NCBI GenBank assembly: GCA_017441925.1
Contig: JAFRUE010000005.1
Location: 62,001-126,000 of the forward strand
Direction of reading: 5' to 3'
DNA length: 64,000 nt
From: Bacillota bacterium
Lineage (GTDB): Bacteria; Bacillota; Clostridia; Lachnospirales; Bianqueaceae
In this document: positions 10,055-18,100 of the stretch, one piece after another
How the letters are laid out: the number at the start of each line of letters is the position of its first letter
Numbering within the stretch: position 1 is the first letter of the stretch
The notes under the pieces: generated by a model
Told to the model about the DNA's origin: nothing
The model's input: the letters and a program-made list of their open reading frames with translations, nothing else
The model's database searches: none
Made by a program: the position numbers and the translations under genes

Positions 10055-11374
10055 TTAATGCGTAACGATCCTGTCAAAATCGCCCGTTACCGCCGCTTCA
10101 AGCACTGGCTTCATGTAAATATCGACTTCCTCGGTCTTCATCGGGACCGGCATGTTGGCGAGCTTCATCGCAAGCTGCGGATCCTTGGCCGCGTTCAGCA
10201 TCCTGTCGATGTGTTCCGAAGTGAAGTCCGGGAGCTCAAGCAGTGTTGTCGGAGCTCCGATGGATTCCGCGAATGTCTTCCAGGCTTCCGCAAATGTGAC
10301 CGCAAGGTCATGATTGTCAAGCGTCCCATAGAAATCACCGACAAGCTCATAGCGTGAGAACACTTCACAGAGCTGACGCAGCTGCGGCTCTACTGCCGGA
10401 GCATAATACACCGCATAATACGGATTCATGATTCCGCAGGCCGTCCCGTGAGACGTTACGTCCGTCAGTGAGAAACTCGTCAGATGCGCTCCGCTCGTCC
10501 CGCCGACCATGATCGCGTATCCGCCGAGATCCGAAGCGAGCGCAATGCCTTCCCGCGCCTCTGCGTCGCTGAGGTCCTGCATCAGGCGCTGTCCGCAAAG
10601 GATGCAAAGCTCGAGCGCGGTTCTGGCAAGTGTCCCTGTCAGCTCAAACGTCTCCGGCTTTGCTCCGCAGAAAACCTCAAATGTATGTGACAACGCGTCC
10701 ATGATCCCGTCCCTTGTGACGGACGCGGGCGACGTCAGCGTTCTGTTATAATCAAAAACAGCCGCGACGGGTACGATCGCCGGATCGACGATCAGCTTTT
10801 TCTGTCCCGCCTTGATATCCGTGATGTTCGCGTATTTGGTCAGATGGGAGCTGCTGGATGCCGCCGTCGCTACAGCAAGGAGCGGGATCAGCTTTTTCCC
10901 GGTCTCTTCCAGACGTTTTGTGACAAGGCCTGTCCCGAAATAATCATCTACGGTCCCGCCGAGGACAGCGAGCACATCGGCCGCCTTGCAGGCATCGATC
11001 GTCGAGCCGCCGCCAAGCGCTATGATCGCGTCCGGCTGCGTCCTGAGAATATCCGCGCAGATCCTCTTCACGTCCTCGCGGGGAGCATTGGGCCGCGCGC
11101 CGGAAACGACGTCGATCACCTCTTCATTGACCTTCTCCAGGCCTTCGCGGATCGCGACCGTCGTCGCCAGATAAGTCTCACTCGCTACGATCAGGAACTT
11201 TTCTCCGTATTTGCCGAGATACAGGCCAGCCTGGTCTATAACTCCCCTGCCGAAAAGATACGAATCCCCTTTATATTCTCTGAGCAGGCTGTAGGCCTTA
11301 TCTTCCAGCACTTCAAGCGCGCTGTCCCGCGGGTCGTTGACCTGCATATCGTCGAGCAGTATACTATCGTTCAT
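10055..11374 (-). CDS. Iron-containing alcohol/polyol dehydrogenase
   Basis: A 439-residue member of the group III (iron-type) dehydrogenase superfamily, near glycerol dehydrogenases and butanol dehydrogenases. The NAD-binding GGGSTIDACKAADVLA lies at about 115-130, and metal-ligand histidines lie in DALSHTFEVF and DVTSHGTACG. The ATG at 11374 has GGAGG eight bases upstream, which rules out the longer in-frame start. The substrate cannot be named from the sequence. Confidence 0.85.
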   Translation of the reverse strand: MNDSILLDDMQVNDPRDSALEVLEDKAYSLLREYKGDSYLFGRGVIDQAGLYLGKYGEKFLIVASETYLATTVAIREGLEKVNEEVIDVVSGARPNAPREDVKRICADILRTQPDAIIALGGGSTIDACKAADVLAVLGGTVDDYFGTGLVTKRLEETGKKLIPLLAVATAASSSSHLTKYANITDIKAGQKKLIVDPAIVPVAAVFDYNRTLTSPASVTRDGIMDALSHTFEVFCGAKPETFELTGTLARTALELCILCGQRLMQDLSDAEAREGIALASDLGGYAIMVGGTSGAHLTSFSLTDVTSHGTACGIMNPYYAVYYAPAVEPQLRQLCEVFSRYELVGDFYGTLDNHDLAVTFAEAWKTFAESIGAPTTLLELPDFTSEHIDRMLNAAKDPQLAMKLANMPVPMKTEEVDIYMKPVLEAAVTGDFDRIVTH

Positions 11375-11461
11375 ATAATAGCCTCCAGTCTGTTGTGTAG
11401 GATAATATTCCAATTTATATAATACCGCAGTTGCGTCGGAATTTCAAGTTCAGGATATCTG

Positions 11462-12247
11462 TTACAGACAGTATTCTTTGATCAGCTGCTCTGCCAGCCG
11501 GGTGTCAAAAGGCTCCGCGGCTGTCTCTCCTGAGAGGATCAGCCCTGTTCCGGGAAATATCCCGGCCCGTTCATAGTCGCGGATCTTCTTATGATTCCGG
11601 GCAATATACTTCGGATCATCAAGACGGCCAAGATGCTCCCAGTACAGCTCCTTGCGGTCGCGGATCCTCAGGATCGTAAAGTCCGGGCTGACAAAACTGT
11701 CTCTCAGCGTTAGCGGGCATTCATACTTGTACGGAATCCCGTGTCCTCTGAGCAGATTCGCGATGATCACCTCTGATTTGGAACGGACCCTCTCACCCTT
11801 TTCCGTACTATAAATCAGATGTTCTTCATGGTAATCCGATCTGACAAACGGTTTGTTAAGCCATTCGCGGGCATATTCCCCGTCCGGCTGGACGATCGGC
11901 GAAACAAAAGGCTGCTTGACCGGATGCATTCTGCCGAGCTGATCCTCCGCCTGATCCGCATCGTCATACAAGGACCGCAGTTTATGGATCTGCTTGATTT
12001 CCCGCTCTGCCGCGTCCAGGACTCTCTGGTCATATTCTTTCTGCGCAAGCGCCCAGATCAGTTTATCGTCCTTTTTCAGGTATATTCTGTCCCCGTTTGG
12101 CATGCGATGAAAGAACTGTACAGTCTTCCCGTGCGAGCTGGTAAAACCGCTGCCTTCCGGCGCTCTTTTGAGTGCCTGCTGTTTCCCGCGGATCAAATCC
12201 AGCAGAAACTGTTCCCTGGCTCTGACTGCTTCTTTCAAATCGCGCAT
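11462..12247 (-). CDS. PD-(D/E)XK nuclease-like protein A, next to a palindrome array
   Basis: A 261-residue protein. A helical basic N-terminal region contains RIYLKKDDKLIWALAQKEYD (about 54-73). The C-terminal half looks like a PD-(D/E)XK fold: RSKSE at 155-159, IPYKYE at 171-176, PDF at 188-190 and YWEHLGRLD at 202-210, then a Lys/Arg helix ending in YERAGI. E159, D189 and E204 are the candidate catalytic acids; the usual lysine of the third motif is not in its standard place. It is a clear paralogue of the protein at 47553-48293. AAGGAAG precedes the start. The five-copy CTGAA array begins 99 bases upstream of the start codon. Proteins of this type occur in multiple copies in gut Clostridia, to my knowledge without an assigned function. 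Confidence 0.7.
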   Translation of the reverse strand: MRDLKEAVRAREQFLLDLIRGKQQALKRAPEGSGFTSSHGKTVQFFHRMPNGDRIYLKKDDKLIWALAQKEYDQRVLDAAEREIKQIHKLRSLYDDADQAEDQLGRMHPVKQPFVSPIVQPDGEYAREWLNKPFVRSDYHEEHLIYSTEKGERVRSKSEVIIANLLRGHGIPYKYECPLTLRDSFVSPDFTILRIRDRKELYWEHLGRLDDPKYIARNHKKIRDYERAGIFPGTGLILSGETAAEPFDTRLAEQLIKEYCL

Positions 12248-12301
12248 ATGATACTTCCTTTTATTACTGTGTTGTTTTGTGATCTAAATAAAATATCTGG
12301 C

Positions 12302-12613
12302 AGAACTGTCCCTTTTCTTCCTTACAGAGCGAGCTTGTTTCCAGTGTACTGAAAAATCTCTCATTTTTCTCAAAAGTTCAGCCGCTGACAGGTCCGCATC
12401 AGTCGAACGGCTGAATTATCCTGAATTTTGTGGTTTTGTTCAGTACTTTCCCTCCATTTCCGGCTGAAAAAAACTCAATTTTTACCAATTATTCAGCTCT
12501 TCAGGACTCTCTGCCGTCAAACGTACTGAACAGTTCAATAAAAGAAGGCGCCCGTTCAGTACAGCGAGGCCATTCCGGCTGAATTTCCAGACATTTTCAC
12601 GAAATATTCAGCC
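12302..12613. repeat. Tandem array of five CTGAA-type palindromic elements (family 1)
   Basis: Five inverted-repeat elements span 12346-12384, 12408-12446, 12461-12498, 12523-12562 and 12576-12613. Each has left arm CTGAA and right arm TTCAG separated by 23 bases (24 in the fourth), extended outward by either GTA (GTACTGAA) or CGG (CGGCTGAA). CTGAA cores start at 12349, 12411, 12464, 12526 and 12579, so steps alternate 62, 53, 62, 53. Interiors are AT-rich and only partly alignable. The word AGAACTGTCCCT lies at 12302-12313, 32 bases before the first element. The array sits upstream of the PD-(D/E)XK protein A gene. Stems of 5-8 bp with 23-base loops are poor RNA hairpins, so protein recognition of DNA is more likely. 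Confidence 0.85.
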
Positions 12614-12835
12614 ACGGTCCATGCCGGACATCTCCATAACGAAAACAATGCCGGCAGAGAAAACTCTACCAGCATTATAAGTGTTTCGGTTCGGTTTTTC
12701 AAGGCTTTCGGGCAAATTCAAAGGTGTCAGAAAGGGACGGATACAGCCAACAAACGGCTTGTTTAAGCCATTTTCTCGTGCAGTCCAGACAGGCGTCGCA
12801 CAACCCAAACTGACAACCCGAACAAACATCACCAA
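12608..12835 (-). pseudogene. Possible remnant of a protein-A-like gene
   Basis: A reading frame of 75 residues on the minus strand carries ARENGLNKPFVG, which matches AREWLNKPFVRS at residues 126-137 of the PD-(D/E)XK protein A. At base level, around 12751-12771 against 11844-11865, ACAAACGG, TTGTT and AAGCCATT are shared with one substitution and one inserted T. The flanking parts do not align well by eye. It is most simply a decayed fragment of a second copy left beside the array, or a short duplicated piece. It is unlikely to be expressed as a protein. Confidence 0.35.
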
Positions 12836-12836
12836 C

Positions 12837-14297
12837 TCAGTCCAGTATCACGATGCGGCCTTCAACACGCGAATCAAGCCCGGCATGCGTCGAGAAATAC
12901 TCCTCGACAATGTTGTTGACGCTGGTCGCGACGATGCGCGGACGCATGTTGGCTTTGACTTCATCGATCGGCACGTTAAAGAACTCTTCAAAATTGTTAT
13001 AATGATAGTTCTGCATCGCAATGAGCAGTTTCTGGTCGTCAAGTACATCTTTGCCGCGGAACTGCAGTTTCTCGATCGTATGCGTGCTCTTGCGGTACAC
13101 GATCTGCACGCCTTTGGAGAACTCGTAGAACTCGGTATGTCCCTCCCAGGCCTCATCGCGCATGATATGCTGCACCATCCGGCGGAACTGCGCGCCGGTC
13201 ACTTTCAGCATCCACAGTACGTCATCAAAAGGCGTATTTTCCATCATGTCGCGGTATTCTACGATCGGTCCGAGCGACTTCTTGCGGATCGCTCCGGAGC
13301 CCATCATCATGATATCGAAACTGCTCTCCCACTGAAGCAGATCCGCATATAGATTGCCAAGCTCTGTTTCCTCGATCCGGGACGGATGCGTCAGCGCCCT
13401 CGCAAAAGTCGTAACCACCCGCTCGTATTTCGCATCGGTGACGTTTTTATAACGGTACAGCAGCTGCTCCATTGCTTCATCACGCGGCGCAGTATTCTCG
13501 TTTATCGGCACAAGCTTCCACTCCCAGGATTCGATGCTGTTGGTATCTGTGTCGCACACAAAATCAAACCGGCCGATCTGACCGCTTCCCGAACCGGCCT
13601 GTACGATCGGGATCCCGTTAATGACTTCCGGCTGCGTCATCATTGTATGTGAATGGCCGCCGATAATGAGATCGACCCCCCAGTCCGGATTGAGCAGCTC
13701 CGCCAGCTGCCTGTCTGCTTCAATACCGATATGTGTCAGAAGCACAACAAGATCGATGTCGACCGTCCGGTAATTATCACAGATGATCCCGACTTCTTTT
13801 GCCGCTTCTTCCGCATCGATGAAAGTCCCGATAACCTTCTCGCTCTTTGTCGAGGAAATAACCTCCTGTGTCAGGATTCCGATGACAAGGATCCTCAGTC
13901 CGTCCCTTTCAATGATTTTATACGGTTCAAAAAGCCGCGCATTGCTCAGTGTTACGAACAAATTCGCATTAATGACCGGGAAGCGCGCGCATTTCTCGAG
14001 GAAAAGCAGATGTGCGATGCCGTAATCAACCTCATGATTGCCGATCGTCATAACATCCGGCGCCAGCAGATTCATCATATCGATCGTCGAAAGGCCCAGA
14101 TACTCCGAGTCTATGACCGACCCGCGGAACATATCGCCTGCATTCGCGTATATGACATACTCCTCTTCCGCACGGACCTTTTTGACATAACCGGAAAGGC
14201 GGGATAGTCCGCCGGTCTGCACTCCGTCGACTTCCTTGGGCAGAAAATCCCCGTGCAGATCGTTCGAATGAAGGATCGTCAGTTTCCTTTTCGCCAT
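12837..14297 (-). CDS. Bifunctional metallophosphatase / 5'-nucleotidase family protein
   Basis: A 486-residue two-domain enzyme. The N-terminal calcineurin-like domain has metal motifs ILHSNDLHGDF (8-18), NAGDMFRG, TIGNHEVDYG and GGHSHT; the C-terminal 5'-nucleotidase domain covers about 290-486. It has no signal peptide, anchor or sorting motif, so it should act in the cytoplasm, unlike many homologues, hydrolysing nucleoside phosphates, cyclic nucleotides or UDP-sugars. AGGAGG precedes ATG 14297. A good promoter lies about 105 bases upstream (14403-14431). Confidence 0.9.
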   Translation of the reverse strand: MAKRKLTILHSNDLHGDFLPKEVDGVQTGGLSRLSGYVKKVRAEEEYVIYANAGDMFRGSVIDSEYLGLSTIDMMNLLAPDVMTIGNHEVDYGIAHLLFLEKCARFPVINANLFVTLSNARLFEPYKIIERDGLRILVIGILTQEVISSTKSEKVIGTFIDAEEAAKEVGIICDNYRTVDIDLVVLLTHIGIEADRQLAELLNPDWGVDLIIGGHSHTMMTQPEVINGIPIVQAGSGSGQIGRFDFVCDTDTNSIESWEWKLVPINENTAPRDEAMEQLLYRYKNVTDAKYERVVTTFARALTHPSRIEETELGNLYADLLQWESSFDIMMMGSGAIRKKSLGPIVEYRDMMENTPFDDVLWMLKVTGAQFRRMVQHIMRDEAWEGHTEFYEFSKGVQIVYRKSTHTIEKLQFRGKDVLDDQKLLIAMQNYHYNNFEEFFNVPIDEVKANMRPRIVATSVNNIVEEYFSTHAGLDSRVEGRIVILD

Positions 14298-14402
14298 GTG
14301 AAAACCTCCTCAGATATTATGTCTCCAGGTATATTGTCTCTGCCGGCGCTTTCACGGCAGGCATTTCATTGCAAAAGCGACATTTACTCTTAATCCATTT
14401 TT

Positions 14403-14431
14403 ATTATACACAAACGCCGGCTGTTTTTAAA
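14403..14431 (-). promoter_or_regulatory. Promoter of the 5'-nucleotidase-family gene
   Basis: Minus-strand -35 TTTAAA (14426-14431) and -10 TATAAT (14403-14408) with a 17-base spacer. It predicts a leader of about 100 bases. Confidence 0.6.
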
Positions 14432-14492
14432 GATGATTTCGGAATTGTAATATAGCACGACACCGGCCCTTGAATGCTCTGTTCAGCCATAC

Positions 14493-14520
14493 AAGAAAAC
14501 CGCCCGGATGTCCCGGACGG
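14493..14520 (-). terminator. Terminator-like hairpin with no recognised gene upstream
   Basis: Minus-strand stem CCGTCCGG / CCGGGCGG (one mismatch) at 14500-14520, followed by TTTTCTT at 14493-14499. The nearest upstream reading frame on this strand is the 11-codon one at 14539-14574. Confidence 0.5.
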
Positions 14521-14538
14521 CCTAAACATCGGATTCAA

Positions 14539-14574
14539 TCATCTGCCAGAATACACCGGACAGCGCAGTTTCAC
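14539..14574 (-). CDS. Very short reading frame with a strong ribosome binding site (leader peptide or gene remnant)
   Basis: A GTG start with AAAGGAGGGG five bases upstream opens an 11-residue peptide (VKLRCPVYSGR; initiator Met), closed by TGA about 20 bases before a terminator-like hairpin. It could be a leader peptide or the start of a gene whose body was deleted. No matching promoter was found with confidence. Confidence 0.25.
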   Translation of the reverse strand: MKLRCPVYSGR

Positions 14575-14815
14575 CAGATCCCCTCCTTTATGCTATTTCA
14601 AAGGAACTATACAACCGTTTGATTTCTGTCTGACTGCATATCAGGCACATCTATAAATAAAGAAGCCCAGCAGCGATAAAAGATGAAACAAATCGCGGGG
14701 CCTGCGTATTCCCCTATCTCATGTTGACGAATGGGACTATTTTATCGTCTTGAAAATGCCGCCTCAGAAACAGCAGCAATACATCCATGACTCGACATCT
14801 GCTTGTGTTGGCTGC

Positions 14816-14852
14816 GGCGGTAAAATATCAATCAAGGCCGTTTTTTTCCGCC
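14816..14852. repeat. GGCGGTAAA-type palindromic element, copy 1 (family 3)
   Basis: A 37-base unit. Left arm GGCGGTAAA and right arm TTTTTCCGCC pair except for one position. It has the same total length as the copy at 14994-15030. It lies in the gene-free stretch 14298-15131, whose other contents are the promoter at 14403, a hairpin at 14493, one CTGAA element and a word shared with the CTGAA arrays. Confidence 0.6.
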
Positions 14853-14919
14853 AGTTTTGGGCTTCAGCAGCGGATAAAAGCCAAAATCGAAGTGATCCTA
14901 TCGTCATTCTGTGCTTGTC

Positions 14920-14957
14920 CGGCTGAATAATTCATTTAATTCATCAATTGTTCAGCT
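14920..14957. repeat. CTGAA-type palindromic element, single copy (family 1)
   Basis: CGGCTGAA at 14920-14927 and TTCAGCT at 14951-14957, with exactly 23 bases between CTGAA and TTCAG as in the arrays at 12.3 and 24.3 kb. It sits between the two GGCGGTAAA-type elements. Confidence 0.75.
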
Positions 14958-14993
14958 TTTGAACTGATTTTCAGGCCTTTTTATGGCTTTGCC

Positions 14994-15030
14994 GGCGGTA
15001 AAATTTTGAAAAATAGGCGCTTTTACCGCC
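14994..15030. repeat. GGCGGTAAA-type palindromic element, copy 2 (family 3)
   Basis: A perfect 10-bp inverted repeat, GGCGGTAAAA (14994-15003) and TTTTACCGCC (15021-15030), 37 bases in all. Its interior shares an AGGC(C/G) core with copy 1. The reverse-oriented word AGGGACAGTTC follows at 15046-15056. Confidence 0.65.
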
Positions 15031-15073
15031 AGAACCTGCCCCGATAGGGACAGTTCACACTAGGGGTAGTAGT

Positions 15074-15108
15074 AAAAACTGCCCGACCGGGAGTGATCCC
15101 GGCCGGGC
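15074..15108 (-). terminator. Intrinsic terminator of the pilus operon
   Basis: A 12-bp stem with one mismatch (GCCCGGCCGGGA / TCCCGGTCGGGC, loop of 4), followed by TTTTT on the minus strand at 15074-15078. It is 24 bases past the adhesin stop. Confidence 0.9.
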
Positions 15109-15131
15109 ATAGCAATGCAATAAATCAGAAC

Positions 15132-18100
15132 TTACTTCCGTACAGGCTTAACGCGGCCGGAGAAACGCTTGACAACCGAGAGGACTGCCATTGCGGCCAT
15201 GCCGCCAAGAGCAATCATCAGAAGCAGCGTGCTGCTCATGCCGTCGTTGAAGCGGATTCCGGTTTCCGGAACGGTCGCCAATGTATTGTGTACGACGATC
15301 GTGTTTTCCTCTGTGCCGGCAGTCAAAGTCAGTGATTCACTGGCCTTGCCTTCGGAAGGAGTCTTCGGATTACCCGGTGCGCCATTCAGATCGAACGCTA
15401 CGGTGTAACCCTCAAGAATGCCGGATTCCTCAACTGTTACTGTACCAATCGGAAGACCGGTCAGTTCTTTCTCTCCATTGTGGCCAAGCGTGAAAGTAGA
15501 TTCACTAAATGAGTAAGCCACATTGCCGCTATATGACACGTTGAAGGAATATGTCTTGGTCATGTCGGCATAAGTACCTTCGATGCTCTTCTTGATCGTC
15601 AGCGAGACGGTCTTGACATGAACAACGAAAGCGGTATCTACAGTAGCCGCAGGAACGGTCTCACATACCTCAGGCGTGCAGGTGCGTGTTACCTTTTCTG
15701 CTGTGATCAAGGCAGCCGTAACATCGGTCCCGCCAAGCGTAATAACAGCTTTTACAGGAACATCTGTTGTTACCTGGACATAACCGCCGCTAAACGCTGT
15801 TTCCGGAGTCGGAGTCAGAGCGACTGTAACGGCCGGAACTGCGTTGTCCATGGATGACGGAGCTGCGGTAGTTCCGTTCTTCCACTCGATGCTGCTGGTA
15901 TTAACGGTAGGAAGCGTGTAAGCTTCGCCGTAATACTTGACATCATCGTCGAAGGTAAAGCTCGGTGTGTAGACATGGATCTTGAAGGCTTCAGCTGCAG
16001 TAGCGTCTACGCCTGTCAGAGATTCAACAGAGCAATTACGCTTGAAAGTAACGGAGCCTTCCGGATAAGTCGTAAGCAGATCGACTTCACCGTTCTTGAC
16101 CGCTGTAACTTCAACCGTATAATCAGTTGTCTGATCTACAGTTGTACCGGTAACACCGTCGTAGGTGTAAGTTAAAGTCGGCTTGGTCGTGTCCATGTGA
16201 ACGGCCGTGTCCAAGGTGTCGCCACACTTCCAGACGATTTCTGTCGGAGCAACATCTGCAATAGCGATTTGCGCACCTGCATAGTACACGTTCTTGTCCG
16301 CATAGGTCAACGTAGGTTTGAATACATTCAGAGAAATGCGTCCTTCCGTCACAACCGGATCCATACTGTCGTTTTTGTCTTTAACAACAGAATCGATTAT
16401 GTATTCCTTAGCAGGCAGCACCGGTGCGGAACCATCGATACTTGCCCATCCGGAATCTTCATCAGAAGGTGTTTTCCCTGCAGGGATCCTGTAGGTGCCT
16501 TTAACAACATCGCCGTCCATGATGATAAGTTCATAATTCACACCGGCGTTATTTACACCGTTGAACAAATCATTGAAGTTTACTTCGTTATTACCGACTG
16601 TAAATCTCAGGCTGGAAAAAGTCTCTGCCAGCTGATCTTCCGTCGATAAGTAGATGTTTCTTTCCGCGCTCTTCGGCTCGATGGCTTTCAGTTTAAACGG
16701 ATTTTCCGGCACCGGGAAGGTCCCGATCGGAGTATTCGCTCCTTCCGGATAGATACCAGAGTCAGCACCGTTCGTGTCGATTGTACCACCGAGGAAATTC
16801 GGGTCAGGCTCTACAGTAATCTCAATGATGAGTTTCTTACCGTGGGAGTGATCTTCCTTCTCTTCTTCTGTCACACAATTGGCGTTGAAGTCAAATCCGG
16901 AAACGCTGACGGTCTTGGGATCTTCTTCTCCCGGAACCAAATATATGCTACCGTCGGTGACTTGAGTCTTAGCACCGGTAAAGGCACTGCCGTCATAAGC
17001 CTGGGTGAAGAACTTGACTGTAGCGTCTTCTGGAATCTGGAGCTGCGGGGCAATGATATCCTTAACCACGGTTGAGGATCCAAGATCAATTGTCGGAGTC
17101 GCAATCTGTTCTGCGATGCTCTGGAAGAGCGCATCAAGGTCTTCTGCATTATCAGCTGTTAAATAATAGCCCGTAGACGCTCTCTGATTATTTGCTGTAA
17201 TAGTATATCTAATCCTCTCGGCAACTAATAAATCCAGAACAGAGCGATTTAATCCGATTTGTGTTACACTTCCATAGTTTGAAGACAAATAGTTCAGGAA
17301 ACGGTTGCCGGCAGGGATATCTGCCTGTTCAACGTCACCGAATATTAAGATTCTCCAATCTTCCCAGCGAGAATTAACACTGCCATTAGAATTAGTAAAG
17401 TGACCACTAGCTCCATATAGTTCATTCGGGTCTGCGCCACCGAATATACCAACGGTGAATATTGTAGCTCCTGCATTTTTAATATTTGCAGCTGCATTCA
17501 ATGCACCGTTTGCTACCCCAGTGCTGAAATCAGATGCTGTTGTCGGTACTCCATCTGTAAATACAACAACTACTTTCTGGCGCGTTGTATTATTACCGCT
17601 GTAATTAAGCAGATCCGTAACTAGATGCTGTGCCCGCCCCATTCCGGCAGCGACATTTGTTGCACCACTAGGACTCTGAGGCAGCCCAGCAACCGAATCA
17701 TTAAGCGTGCTATAGCCATCATTATTTACGAAAGTCCAATCGACACGTGTAGCAGCATCACTTCCAAAGGTAACAATGGATATCCGGTGATCAGCACTCT
17801 CACTATACTTTTCATGAACAGTAGAAATGAAGTTCTGGACCGCATCTTTCATTGCCTTCTGACGCGAATTGGCATAACTCGACGAATCTCCATCGAAATC
17901 ATACGCCATCGAGCCCGACTGGTCGAGAACCAATACGATATCAACAGGCGTACTGATTTCCGTAGAGGTTACTTCTCCGGTCGTATAGGAGTCCAAGGTG
18001 ATGGTGTAGGTGCCATCAGGATTCTCGACGATATTCTTGTCCAGCTCCAAACCGTCCGGCGTGTTACCGCTGCCCTTACTGCCAGCGTTCTTAGCCAGTA

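Noticed and set aside
12346-12613. CTGAA array as a CRISPR array
   Set aside because: The repeated parts are short inverted arms, not direct repeats of 25 bases or more, interiors are AT-rich and partly alike, and no cas genes are present.
12724-12731. Lone GTGTCAGA word near protein A as a family 2 element
   Set aside because: No TCTGACAC follows at the required distance of about 41 bases.
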